Shown piece by piece: positions 36,002 through 48,624 of a DNA stretch of 64,000 nucleotides (positions are counted from its first letter, which is position 1; each line of letters opens with the position of its first letter). Source of the stretch: Quillaja saponaria (Eukaryota; Streptophyta; Magnoliopsida; Fabales; Quillajaceae); the NCBI GenBank assembly GCA_029379385.1, contig CM055607.1, positions 3,162,001 through 3,226,000 on the forward strand, in the 5' to 3' direction. The position numbers were made by a program, and so were the translations under genes. The notes beneath the pieces were generated by a model. It saw only the letters and a list, made by a program, of their open reading frames with translations, had not been told where the DNA came from and searched no databases.

Positions 36002-39000
36002 GGTGGAAATTTTAAATGCAGTAGAAAATGTTACTTCTTCAATCTTTTATGAGCAACTATCATCTTCATATAACTCTTTTGACCATTTCATGCTTTCTAA
36101 CCATTCAAAAGATTGTTTCTTCACAATGGCCTGGTTGGTTAGGTACATATATTTTACTTGTAGCATTACATATCAGCAATGTGGTTGCATCCTAGAAGTC
36201 GAATTTTGAGTGGAACTTTATATGATGCAAATTGTAATATTATCTCGTCCAAGTGCTCTATGGATGCACTCTGATCTAGGCTGTAGATTGAGATGGGGAC
36301 TTAGCATGTTAAAAAGGACATACATTGATAAAAGTTGGGTCACTGGGTGAACAATTGTTAGAAGGCATCTTGTTGTCATACCTGTTCTAACACTATTTGA
36401 AATGCATAGCCCATAGAGCGGTATTTCTTTGAAGGCTGCCTTGCTCATTAATTGACTACATTAATATGTCTCTTGCGATTTTGTGATCCTGATCATGGTT
36501 TATAGAAGTTGGGTTTACTAATCTGTGTGATTATCCTCTATCCTTTTGTTCTTCTGTAAGACCAGAAGTGTAAAAATATAGGTTGGTAATGTGCTGAAAG
36601 GACAACTGATTTGACTTGATACCTCCAATTTTCTTCTTTCCATTTGCCATAATTTCTTTCTTGTTTTGTGTTCTTCTATTTTTTGATGAGATATATTTCT
36701 GTCCTTTGAGTTCTAATATAACTTATCCCACAAATCCAATGCTTCATTCACTAAATGCACCAAGTCTTGGCAGATGATTTGTATAATGCTGAAAGACTAA
36801 AATATTCATACAATAATTTGTTCAAAGTTTGTCAGAAGCTTGTTCAAGTGGATCTGAGTTCCTTTTTGGAATTTAATTTTTATTGTGCTATTACTGATGT
36901 GTTAAACAATTTTGAAGATCAAGCTGTTGCTATTCTTTTACAATAGATACTTGCTGGAAACTAAATTCTATGGTTATCTACGTTGACTGCTTATGCCATC
37001 AGAGTATGCTGGTGCTCTATGCTTGTGATTGGCTTAGAGGTTGAGTGCCTTCTACACAGTGTCAAACAATTACCTCATTCCTAATAAGATTACCTACTCC
37101 AATTGAGGAACTCTGTTTTTATTTACAGAATAATAATGCATATATGATTGGAGAAGTGAAACTACATAAAGGAATAATGTATTTAGTACTGGTATATTTT
37201 CAGTTTAATTAATTACCAGTGGCATTATCATGCTTGACAACTGAAGTGCTAGTAGAAGTAAAGGGTTTAAAATGGCTGTTTACTGTAGATGTAGCTGGTT
37301 GATGGTGACAGTCTGTTGCAGACTTTCTGTAGCAGCTGTTAACTATTATGGCTACAGGGGAAGGCGTGGATGCTCTCCTGCATACCTTCGATTACTACAA
37401 CAGCCTTTCAGGCAGCTAGAATGGTTATGTTGGTGCCTTTAATAAAGGGTTTTCATACAAATTTTAACTGGATGTTAGTGTGAAATTGCAAGCATTCCTG
37501 TCCTATATGCATGCTGCTAGTCATTTTAACTGGGACACGAGCAGTTTATGGTTCCTTTCAATGGTAATACTATCAAAACATTTTTCCTAAGAATAATATA
37601 TTAAGACATTTGTTATAACCATAATGGTAGTTAAAATCTGAACCACTATTGTATTATTAAATTATATTATCTATTGTTTGACCAAAGTGATTGAAAAGGA
37701 TAGTACAAAAATAAAATTAAAAAACATTATTTGGAAGTACTCGATTGGGTTGTAATAAAGGTCATTTATGTTTTGGTAGACAAAGAAACATTAAGGGAGG
37801 CTGGAATTGAGTATTAGTGAGCTCAGTGAGCCTGCAAGTGATCAACTTGTTAACATGTTTGGTACTGCTGTAATTGCTAGTTTCCATAGATAACTGACTT
37901 GGTGTACAGTGGAATGGACCAACGCCATACTGGAACCATTTATCTGGCACCTAAATTCTACAATCTCCAAAAATATAGGAAAGCAAAGTCTGGCTTAATC
38001 ATTGATTTGGTTTATGATCGTTAATAGAGTTAGTATGAAAATTTAAGGAGTTACAATAGTTGCTTATAAAGACGTGTAGTTTAGGTCCTTATAAGGAAGA
38101 AAAGAGTAATTTAAAGAGAAAATCATTCACCCAATTCATGATGATTTTGCATTAGGTTTCAATATGCTTAAATTTTGTTGACATAATTTATACTTCTCCA
38201 CATCTCATTTAAATAATCTGTACTAGTTATTCAAATCCAAATCTATCTCTCAATACTCAGACATTCTATTAGTGATCTCAGTTTCAGATAGTTCTCTCAT
38301 TTTATCCAAGAATAAGACTGTAATTGTGGGAGATTCCAGGATCATTTTTATACTCCATTTAGTTGTTGGCTCCTACAATTTGAAGGTTTGTAGAAAGTGG
38401 TTTTTTGTTCTGTTCATTATGTGCTGCTGCTAAAATGGATTTGGGGGGGGGGTTGGGGTTTGATGAGAATAGTGGTGAAATCCAGCATTGATCTGCTCTG
38501 TAAATTTTTTGAATCATTTGAGTCCTTAGGCCTCGCACCCTCTCTCCTCATTACTGCAGCCTTAGAAAGTTGAAGAAAAGAAAAAGTCTCTGTAATCGAT
38601 TGCGTTTTATGGTCATTAATTTATTTCCCTGGAAAATCCAATAGCCTGTAGGCTCTTTACGTGGTTTGCCTCTGGTTTTACTCATGTATATAGGATGGTT
38701 AATTCTCCATCTTTCTCCAAATTCCCTCTGTCTAGATTATGGAACAACCTTGGATAACGGGAGGATTAAGCTCTCTTCTGAGACTGTTGAAGTTAGCATC
38801 TATATCTGCTCAAGCTTGCTTTGACACTTGGAAATATCATGCCCCCTCCCCTCCTCCTCCTCCTCTCCCCGGCTTCTTCCCCCAGCCATCAGGCTTACCT
38901 GGATGAATATGTTAGAGATATAAAGTTGCGTCAGTTACTCTAGTTGGAACCTAAGACTAGAATTAACCGACATTTCAGAAAGATTAATAGCTTATACAAG

Positions 39001-42000
39001 CGATCACCACCATAGTTTGCTGCGCTGTATATATATATATATATATATATAAGGTCATTGCAGGACTGGCTGCCGGAAGGCCTACGTCGGACTCATAAGG
39101 CCCGCAGTTCAGCTGTTGTTGTTGCTACTGACAACCAAAAGAATCATGGAAGATTGATATGCAGGTCATGTCATAGAGGTGCTCATTTTGTAATTACCAA
39201 ACAGAAAAGGCTCAACAAACTCTTTAAGGATTGAGTTATGGCAGAAGTACAACTTGCAGGTTCATATTAATAATCACACTTGCCAAGCATACTCAGACTG
39301 GGTGTCCGGGAATCGGTTTGTTACCTGTTGCTATCTCTGTTAACTCTTGAAATAATGGTTGAGAACTCTAATGGTGTAATCTGAAGGTAGCTACTAATAC
39401 ATGAGCTAATTTGGGAAGGGAGAAAGAAATGGAAGGAAAGAAAAGGAACATAATGTTAGTTTTTTTCTATTTTGTTTCTCCTTCCAGTTTGCTTCCTCCT
39501 ATTTCTTTCATCCCTCTATCACCTCTCAAACGCAATGTTTTAGCCCAAGTTTTGTTTTATGTCACGTATGGCTAACCTAATTTACTCTCTTTTCTTTTAC
39601 CTTTTGATTCATCCACCACCTGCCTCCCAAACTCCAAGGTTTAAACCAATTGCCTCCTCCATTTGTCACATATACCCTAAGTCGGAAGTTTACTTTTTTT
39701 TCCAATTTCTGAAGCATAAGGAATACAGCTAATACGTTCTCCAATAGTAAAAGACAGGTGGGTGTGAGATGGCATGGAAACTTTATTTATTTATTTTTTT
39801 AAAATTATTTGAAAAAGGGGAGGCTGGCTTTTGATCTATCAAGAAGATATGAGTCAAAGGGTAATGTAAAGAGAATATTTTTCTTGGATGCTCAAATTTT
39901 TACATTACCATGAAAATAACACCCATGTTAGTGGGATACATTCATGTGACCAATGTCCTCAAAAATCCCAAAATTAACAACACCGCCTTGGACGGTAACA
40001 CAAATTTACAATTCCCCAAACCTCGAAAACTCCATTTTCCGTACATGGGCTACGAACTTTTAAAACCCCCATGACAAAAACTTGAAACCCACAAAGGTTT
40101 TATTGTTGAGTACCGTTCGATCAAAAATACACGCCCTACAAATCTTCTCTCTTATATCAAATGCGTCACATATAAATATTCAACAAGTCAAATTATTTAC
40201 ACATGAATAGAGATAAGTTGTCTTGGTCTAATGGATTTTAACAAAAATTAAATCTAGTTTATTCTTTATTTTTAGGGTAAATGAATTTATTTTCTTTTAA
40301 GAAAAAAATTATCAAACTAGTTTACTTGTTGCTATATGAACATGAAATATTATCTTTTTTTAATTGAATATTTTGTTGGTTGGTATAATAAAAATATTAG
40401 TATATATGTAATTAGTAGTTACTATGTAAAGAAAACGAATTAGATATAAATAGATAGAAAGGCACTGGCAATAACTAAATTGTTTTAAGAGAAATGACAT
40501 TATAGATTGGCCTTTTTATTTTGTTAGGGTTTCCATAAAACCATGCAAGTTGGTTTTTGATATTGTCGGTGAGTTTTAACTTTTAAGCCAACATCTGCGT
40601 TTTATTTCCTATAAACCGACTTAGTTATCAGTCACACTGTTCTCAAGGGGAAGTCACTAGTGTCAAGTTGGAGATCACGCCCTCGTGTTCTAAAACTCGT
40701 CCACTGTCCACACAAATGTGTAGTGATTCTATGCATAATCACTTGCCAATGTTCCACTAGCTCTTAATTTTATGCCCATGTCCAGCTCTTTAACTGTGAA
40801 TTATGCTAAGTGAATTGTAATCTCTTCCACAAACAACATAAGAACAAAAAGTAACATTATCTATTTAAAAAAAAAAAAAAAGTGAACGCTGAAAATCGTT
40901 ACTAACTTCCACATTTTCAATTATTATAATTTACTAAAATGATTTGATATCAACGTTTACATGTACAATGACAATATTATCGATGTCCACTTGTAAACCC
41001 TGATTAATATTAGCGTTTGCTTTTACATTATCAGCTTTTACTTTTAACGGACGCTGATATCCTAATTTTTTTCCTTGTAGTGAAGCAAATTCGTTAGGTT
41101 TGTTAAGGTAAAAATCTACAAGTACTTTCTCACTATATGCTGAGATTTTTAATTATTAATTATGAGAATGAGTAGCTAGAGGCAATGATCAAACTCTTAT
41201 AACCAAGTCATGAAGGTTTTGATACATCAATTATGTTCAGTAATTAATTTATCTCAAAATTTAAGTTGTTAAGTAAGGTTTCATGAATATATAATTAAAA
41301 AAAAAAAAAAAACTATCAATGTTTAGGGTAATCAATCCCATGCATTTTGTTTGAAAACCATACATAGTAACATATATAGATTTGATACATGCTAGACACG
41401 ATGCCAGTAAACACCAATAATTAATGCCTTGAGAAAGAGATAGAGACAAATAGAGATCACTTATAGCCCTAGTAGCTAATTAGGTATCCAAGGGAAGAGA
41501 AGAATCCTTTTGTTTTATCTCATTTGCAGTGTATCGAATCTCTGACTGATCAGGTACCCTAGCCTGAATTGACCATATATATCTAATCATATTTCATTAG
41601 AATATCATAACAGCTAGCTAATTATCTGATTAATCAAAGCTTAATTACTAAAAGCATGATTTTTATGATGATTAAAACATTTATTTATACACAATATTGA
41701 AGTTCTTTCCTAGCTAGGGACCTAGACTTATAGGCTTAGGACCTCTTGATTAGCACTTACATAAGACATGCCAAACTGAGATCACCTGGCAAAAAATATG
41801 GGTAAGATGCTTCTCAAATTTGAGAATGATTTGTGGTCCTCAACCCTAAATTTTCTGCCATTTCATAAAAAATCAATGTAGAATGCCCCAGAATAGAAGT
41901 GTACAGTTATGATATGTAACTATACTATTTCTCCACATGCACATAGACAGCACTGTGACAATTAATTAAAACCAAATTATGACTTTTAAAGTGTGTCCTC

Positions 42001-42326
42001 TGGCTAGTTAGGTTCAGTTTAACAACCCAAGAAACCATATTCAAACTTGTGAGTCAAGAACACTGTTTTCTTTTCTTATATATATATATTTAAAAAATAT
42101 ATTGATTTAATTAATTTATTTTGTTTTTGAGATTTTCAAAACTTTTCACATACCAAGAAGGACTGCAATATTTTATGAGGATAGGTGTCGGAACCCTAGC
42201 TTTGACTTGGATTTGAACTCTATAAATTCCACATTATGCTTTCCAGGTTTCCTCTCTTTCAGTTATTGAACACTTAAACATATAGTACTCAACTAAGAGA
42301 TCAGAAAGCTAGAAATTAACACACAG
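36002..42326. other. Intergenic region, about 6.3 kb
   Basis: The first few hundred bases are probably the F-box 3' UTR. No confident gene lies beyond. Contents include a (TA)n run at about 39028-39050, a G-run at about 38440-38452, an unrecognised 55-codon open stretch at 39061-39234 and a possible CACTA-type terminus at 41082. Promoter sequence of the peptide gene is expected just before 42326. Confidence 0.4.
40881..41082 (-). mobile_element. Possible CACTA-type transposon terminus
   Basis: The right edge read on the minus strand is CACTACAAGGAAAAAAA, like the plant CACTA/En-Spm end CACTACAAGAAAA. Short ACGCTGA and AGCGT motifs are repeated inside in both orientations, as in subterminal repeats. 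No matching left end was found, so this is a fragment at best. Confidence 0.3.
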
Positions 42327-43230
42327 ATGGTTTCCAATAGGCTTACAAGCTTTGTGCTAGGATTTCTCTTCTTTATGCATGCTCTAACCAACTCATCAGC
42401 AAGTGTTCATCAGGGTAAGATCACTTTTTCTATTTATTTGATGAATTTGGTTACACAATATTATTGAACAAACTATATATCGATCATCCGCATGATCTAA
42501 TTTCTGAAACCTCTTAATTTTCAGGTAATCAGGAGTGGAACACAAATGAGCTTGAGGTGATTGCAAATAGTGCTTTGTATTCTCAAAATGTAGTTTGGTT
42601 AGCTAACTTATGGACAGTAATTTCCTGTATCTTTTACTAAAATGAAATTTTCCGTTCATTATTAACTTAAACTTTTGGGTTGAATTAGTATTGTCGTAGT
42701 ATCAGAAGTTCATGACCTTTCTCCGTTCATTAATAACTTAAACTTTTGGGTTCAATTAGTATGTTATCGTAGTATCAGAAATTCATGATATTTTCAATCA
42801 AATGATCCTATATAATATCGTAAACTTTCAGATGATTTGATATTTTATCACTATTAAATATTTGATAACTTGCTATGATTTATATATTTATCTGAAGTAT
42901 TGATCATAACATTCGCAGGAACTTATTGCTAGAACTATTCACACCAGAAAGTTAGGGCTTGGAGGAAAGAAAAACATGGCGGCACAAAAAGCATCAAGAA
43001 TAGAAATTGAGGATGAAGCTAAGATGACGAACAAGGCCGAGACTTCAAAGATTTCAGGTGCAACCCATTCTGATGGAAAATGTGACTTTGGAAGAATTGG
43101 AGGTCATATTAATGTAAAATGTAAAGGAGACAAAAGTAGTAGTACTCCAAAAAACCACAAAGTTGCTGGTTTTGTAGCTTTTGGTGATGATTATCGTGGA
43201 CCTAAACGCCACCCTCCTAGACATAACTGA
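42327..43230 (+). CDS. GOLVEN/RGF/CLEL peptide precursor, isoform A
   Basis: Exons 42327-42414, 42525-42556 and 42919-43230 are in phase and encode 143 residues. Exon 1 encodes a clear signal peptide, a hydrophobic core FVLGFLFFMHAL with likely cleavage after about residue 25. The middle is a variable hydrophilic propeptide. The C terminus is VAFGDDYRGPKRHPPRHN followed directly by the stop. The DY start, PP near the end and terminal HN match the mature peptides of the ROOT GROWTH FACTOR/GOLVEN/CLEL family, with Tyr for sulfation by TPST and Pro for hydroxylation. Such peptides are secreted and sensed by RGI/RGFR receptor kinases to control root meristem activity and gravitropism (family knowledge). 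An ATG inside exon 3 would give no signal peptide, so the exon 1 start is required. Confidence 0.85.
42651..42797. repeat. Tandem duplication, about 71-bp period, in a peptide-gene intron
   Basis: TCCGTTCATTATTAACTTAA at 42651 recurs as TCCGTTCATTAATAACTTAA at 42722. Both are followed by ACTTTTGGGTT and TAGTATCAGAA. The phrase resembles the LTR/primer-site junction of plant retroelements, so this may be duplicated element debris. Confidence 0.75.
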
Positions 43231-43499
43231 AAGCAGTGAAAAACAAACCCCTTATATATGTTATGCAGCTTTCTGTGTTTGTCTGCAAGTTTTGAAAAAT
43301 ATCCATCTTGTAAGATACCATATTCTTGTATATGTCTTAATTAAAATGTGAATGTGAAAGGGTTTTTCTACACTATATATGGTGCTCAAGATCCTTGATT
43401 CTTACTTTTCAGTGAAGTAAATTTTGAAATGATATCGAAGAGGTCATTGCCTGCAATTACATGTTCTGTATATCATGTGTTTGTGTTCTCTTACTGCAG

Positions 43500-44356
43500 G
43501 TAAGGATAGTGATGCGTTGAAGAACTCCCCTGAAAGAATGCAAGTGCAAATAAATAAACAGGTTCTCTTCTTTCTATTACTTTGATCTCGATCTTGGTTA
43601 AACGTATAACATAATATCAGATTTGCTTAGTATATTTGGTTAAAGAAGTTCTCCTATCATGTTAAGAACGCAACCTAGCTATCTATGTGAAGTCTAAGCA
43701 ATTATTTTATCTTCTTCAAATAATTAAAAGTGATTAGAGTAAATTGCTAGATAGTCTTTTGATATCTTTATTATTTATGATAGTCACCATTTTTAAGTTT
43801 AATGTTAGCTTAGTTACAAACTATAGGATTAATTAATTAAGGATATCTCATTCCCAACCTTATAGGAGATTTTAGACTTGTCCACTATTCTCATTAAATA
43901 GTTGTCTACGCCCTTTTTCCCAAAGAGTTCAGAAGAAACCAATAAGAACAATGTTCTGTCATTTGATATAGTCTTTGTCCCAACCCTAACTTTAACTTAA
44001 ATAATGTTAATATATAGAAGAAGCAGATCAACATGAAGGAGGCAAAGACATCGGAATCTACAAGCTTTGTAATTCCTAGAAGTAATCCAGAAAATAGCCC
44101 AGGTGCAAACTCAAAGGATTCTCAGGATTCCAAGACATTGTCAGCCACGGCCAGCTCAGGGAGTTTCTCATCATCAAGGCCTACTAATAATAAACAAGTC
44201 TCTCAACAAGAACTTCATCATGGGATGAGTACTCAGAAAGATGAAAACCAAAGGCTTCTTGAGGCTACTAAAGAGATAGTGAACCTTATGCATAAGGATT
44301 ATAAAGGAATGGCTCGCCGAAAGCCACCCATCAACAACCATGAGCCTTGGCATTGA
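43500..44356 (+). CDS. Second GOLVEN/RGF-like exon pair (isoform B, sharing exon 1 at 42327-42414)
   Basis: Exon 43500-43561 (TGCAG|GTAAGGAT, ending AAACAG|GTTCTC) and exon 44018-44356 continue in phase from the signal-peptide exon 42327-42414, just as isoform A exons do. The joined product is 162 residues. The C terminus is DYKGMARRKPPINNHEPWH, a second GOLVEN-like motif (DY, RKPP, N) with five extra residues after the Asn. Between 43230 and 43500 I find no exon with a start codon and signal peptide in the right phase. Internal Met codons would yield a protein with no secretion signal. The pair could be an alternative 3' half of the upstream gene, or a duplicated gene that lost its first exon. 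Coding quality looks intact, with no stops. Confidence 0.7.
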
Positions 44357-47040
44357 TAAGTAAATTAAGCGATACCTCCAAATAGGTTTAGGCTCACAGT
44401 TTTGCTCCAAACTAAGAAGTGAAAGGTTTCTTAAACTATATATAGATATGCTAGGCGTTTTTTCCTATTTGTTTTGTTTATTGATGGGTCACAAAGGCAG
44501 CATAGGAACTAATTATAGTGTTGTTTGTTTCTTTTATTTAAACTTAGATATGTAAAATGTACAACATAAGTGCTGCGTGTACATTAAGTGTGCCTTTTCT
44601 TAAATTATATTAAGCATTTTGCTATATATAGGCATGGATCTTCTCAGTTTTTCTTAATTGAATCAAACCCCTTGCTTAATTATACGTGATGTTATTCTCA
44701 CAAACAGTTTGCACAAACATCATAAGTGACTAACAAGTAATTTTAGTGGTTGGCCAGGTACTTGTTTGTGAAGTAACTGGGTGAATTAATGGCAAAAAAG
44801 TGGATTATTTTTTGGTAAGGAAAAAAGAATTAGAAGTTTGCACAAACATCATGTAGACTCTTTTTGTTGGTGTACACATAAGGCCATTCTTTTTGGTTCA
44901 TTAAGAATTTATATCTATACTATTTTGAATGGGTGAGACCCTTATTGTTGTTCCCTACCATATATTATATATCAATTTTAAAAATATATATATATATCAT
45001 TTTAAAAAAATTATTTTAAATTTTAATATTCTAATAACTACCAACTTTGTCTTCCACTGATCACCTATTTTCTCTCACACTAACTCATTATTTTCTTACA
45101 ATTATATTAAAACAATTTTTTTTGAAATATTATTTTAAACTTTTTAAGACTTTTTTCAATTTTTACACCATAGTTATCAAAAAATAATTTATATTCATCT
45201 CAAAAACATAAAATTTAAAAAAAGTCTCTGAGCACATGCATAAGCACGTGCAATGAGACTAGTATATATATCAAAAGAATATTAACATTCACCAATGTAG
45301 TCAAACTATTATTGTCCACCTTTTTAAATTTAATGCAAAATGAAAGTTATAAATCATTAATTTGAAAATTTCTAGACTCTCCATTCTCTTAACTGTTGTC
45401 TAAAAATAGATGTCGATAGTTAGTCAAATTATGATTTTTTTATTTATTTCATCATTGGATTATAAAAATTTATTAATACATTAAATTTTATATTAAATAG
45501 AGATTTTATTTTAGTTATCTCATCACTACTAAAATAAATAATTTATAAAATAAGAAATGAATTATATATTAAATAAATCAGTAAACGAGAAGAAATCGTC
45601 AATTTTGATATGTTTTTTACAGCTATAAATTATATAGCCCATCAACTTCTTAAATCATCCTCCATTCATTCTAGTACTTGAACCAAAGCCTCCAAATTGA
45701 AAATCCCACTAAGTGTCTCTTAAAAGACAATATGGCTCTTTGTAGAGTTAAACTCCATGCAGGTTCCTTTTCTTAAATATATTTAGCAATATAAATTAGA
45801 AACCGGGTTGATCAGTTTTTCTTAAATATATTTTTTAAATGTCTTTTAAAAAATGTTATAGATTCAATTTTTATTTATTTATTAACATGCCCTTATTATT
45901 ATTTTCAAAAAAGTTATATTTTTTTAGGTAGAGTGATAGTTTGGATATGAACATGCTAATAGTTGGGCTTAGCCATTCTATTTCAATAAGGCTGAAGTGA
46001 AATGGTGTTCCATTTATGGGTCTGCAGGAATACAAGCATATATAAGCCGATGGATTCAAAGTTGACATGATACGAATTCGTTAAATACGATTGGTTTGAA
46101 AAAGAACACACCAAACAGACAAATTCGACCCAATTTGATTGGATTTAGTTTGAATAAGATTTATTATTATTATTACTATATAATTTTATGTCTTTTTGTG
46201 TTTGCATGAGATTTGAATAGAATCCGATTTAACTTTACAAGTCATAATTCAGTTCGATTCACATATTAATTACTTACACAAAATACAAAATACATAATCT
46301 AATTAAACTAAATATTTAACCCGGTCAACAATTAAACTGACATTTAAAGACGAAGCCCCAAACCCAAGTTACCCATCTATTGTGCCACCTCTATTTAAGC
46401 CACTATAAGCAAATGGAAAGAAATTTATATTTTTTTTGAACCAAACAAAACCAATATCCTATCAAAGAAAAAAAAAACAATATTTATACCAAACAAACCT
46501 CTTTTCTCCGAAACAAAAAAAACCCCATTATTGTGACATTATCCCCATTGGACTAACATAGAAAATTGAACTTTGCAATTGGATTAAAGAATATACAGGA
46601 ATAGGATCGAGCCAACATTCACAACATGTCTCTTAACAAAAAGAAAAACATTCACAACATGTCAACATGGCAGGCTTCAAGATGGACAATAGATAAAGTG
46701 GCGGATACGACTAACTTAATGAGCCGATGCAATATTTGTTCAATAAAAAACCATAACTTCAGTCCTTTACTGGCTTCAAGCTTTGTTTAGATCTTTATGA
46801 GTTAATTTCCTTAATCCCCACCAAAAACTCAATTATTTCCTCAAACACAACTTGTCTAAAAATCTCACCAAAACCAAAAACCGCGTTTCTTTTTAATCCC
46901 CATTCCGCTCTAAAAGCATCCGAAGTCCCAAGACTCAATTTTTGGCATGTAGACTTTAGTCCCTTCCCTTCTAGATACCATTTTCTTTCGCCAACTGGGT
47001 CATTGCCTCGTGGCTGCTTGTTCCTTGAACCCAAATCTAT
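44357..47040. other. Intergenic region upstream of the CRLK-like gene
   Basis: The sequence is AT-rich with decayed-repeat character, for example the 46060-46420 stretch of short AATTCG and TTTGAAT phrases. No supported gene was found. The end of the stretch should contain the CRLK promoter. A 79-codon minus-strand frame at 47034-46795 overlaps this promoter area and looks fortuitous. Confidence 0.4.
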
Positions 47041-47047
47041 AACGACT

Positions 47048-48624
47048 ATGAGTCAAAGAAAACCTGCGGCTAAACCGATCATCCAATTCTGGCGGCGTAT
47101 ACCAACTGATAAGGTATGAGGGTGTTTGTAAAATATTTATGTGTGTTTTCTTTTGCTGTTTTGAAAGATTACTGGTTCAGGGTTTTGTTTCTTTTGTCTG
47201 GATTTTGTTGTGATTGGCCTTTTTGTTTTGGGGGTGTCTGTTATTTTGGGAAATCTGTTTTCTTCTGCTGGTTTTGTTTATTGGCTTGATTTGATCGTTT
47301 CCCTTTACTATGTTATCTGTTACTGGTAGCGGGTTTTAGACTCTGGGGGATATGATTTTGAAGTTTATGGAAACCCACTAAAAGTATCTATCTTTATCTT
47401 ACCTTCATTGCTCCAGTGATTTTTCTCACTCTGAATTTTATTCCTAACGCAATCAATAACCATGTCACTTAACAACTGGAAAGAGTTGTTGGCTAGTAAA
47501 TATCAAATCGAGGATGAACAGTGAGTGATTTGGAATAAAAGAAGTCTTTTAATGTATTCGTTTTTTGTCACCTGATGATATGTATATCATATGGCTGTAA
47601 GGTGATAGTTACATGCCACCCTGTAACAAAGCTGTTGAATGTTTAAGAAATACTAAGACAATAGCCACATTCTTGGGACAATAAAACACATTCGGGTTCT
47701 TCTAGGTTCATGAATGTTTGAACAAAAGAGAGAGATTGAATCTGAACTCTGAACTGGTAGGTATTGAAATCGGCAACCAACTGCTTCTGCTCCAGGTTCA
47801 GTACATGTTATGCAAACCATTAAAGATAAACTTATGTGAGTGTTCAGTACATTTCAGATGAATTTTGTCATTATCTGTTGATACCGTTGCAAGGAAAATG
47901 ACTGAATTAGATATATCATATATGCATATTGAGATGCATGCTAATTCATTTCCATTTCTTTTACCTCTTTTGATGATCACATAGTTGCAGCTATATGCTA
48001 GAGTAGACATCAAATCTAAGAATCATTAATTGTTTCAGTGAATAAGTCTATTTTGTGTTGCAACTTGCTCCTCTAGTGTTTCATACGGTGTGGAAACTTA
48101 AGGGGAGCATCAAATGTTGCCATTGTTATCATACAATTTATTGAGTAGCCCCTAAGTATGTTTCTAACATCTTCTCTAACTGACAAGCAATCTCATCACT
48201 GTACTGCTTATATCAAGCATGTTATCATCCATATCTGGTAGGTTAGTGAAAGCTATCTATGAACTTTGTCACCAAAATTGGGCAGAAAACTTTTATAATC
48301 TTATTTGCATATGGGGATGCTGCAGTAAACATATATTGTCTGTATAACCTTTATTTGTAATAAGTCATTTCCATATGTCTACAAAGTATATTAAAGGATA
48401 CACTAGTTTATTAAATCTGAGTCTCCATTTACGTAGCTCTAGTTGGATGAAGATTCATTTCACATAAAATCTGTGTGAATACATTCTCATGAATTTGAAT
48501 GCTCATATATGTTACAAGTGTTTATTTTACATAACATTTTGTCTGCATCTTGTCAGTGAACCCCCGTTAGCACTTTTGCCCTGAAAGATGTTTTCGTCGC
48601 TTGAATATCAAAACAGACTAAAGA
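47048..48624 (+). promoter_or_regulatory. CRLK leader with 5'-UTR intron and two upstream ORFs
   Basis: A donor (GATAAG|GTATGA, GT at 47114) and an acceptor (TTGTCAG|TGAAC, exon from 48557) define a 1.4-kb 5'-UTR intron. Upstream ORF 1 starts at ATG 47048 and runs 22 codons (MSQRKPAAKPII...). It stops at a TGA created exactly at the splice junction, whereas unspliced RNA extends it by one codon (V) before a TGA. Upstream ORF 2 starts at ATG 48588, has 14 codons, and ends at 48632, overlapping the main ATG at 48625 in another frame. Both suggest translational control. Confidence 0.5.

Noticed and set aside
37340..37420. Short stretch reading ATGEGVDALLHTFDYYNSLS
   Set aside because: Looks protein-like for 20 residues but has no homologue I recognise and no supporting exon structure.
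39061..39234. 55-codon open stretch with a CRSCHR motif near the end
   Set aside because: No family match, no start codon, and it begins in a (TA)n run. Chance or a decayed exon cannot be told apart.
46795..47034. 79-codon minus-strand frame before the CRLK leader
   Set aside because: No domain features, overlaps the probable promoter and leader of a plus-strand gene; fortuitous.
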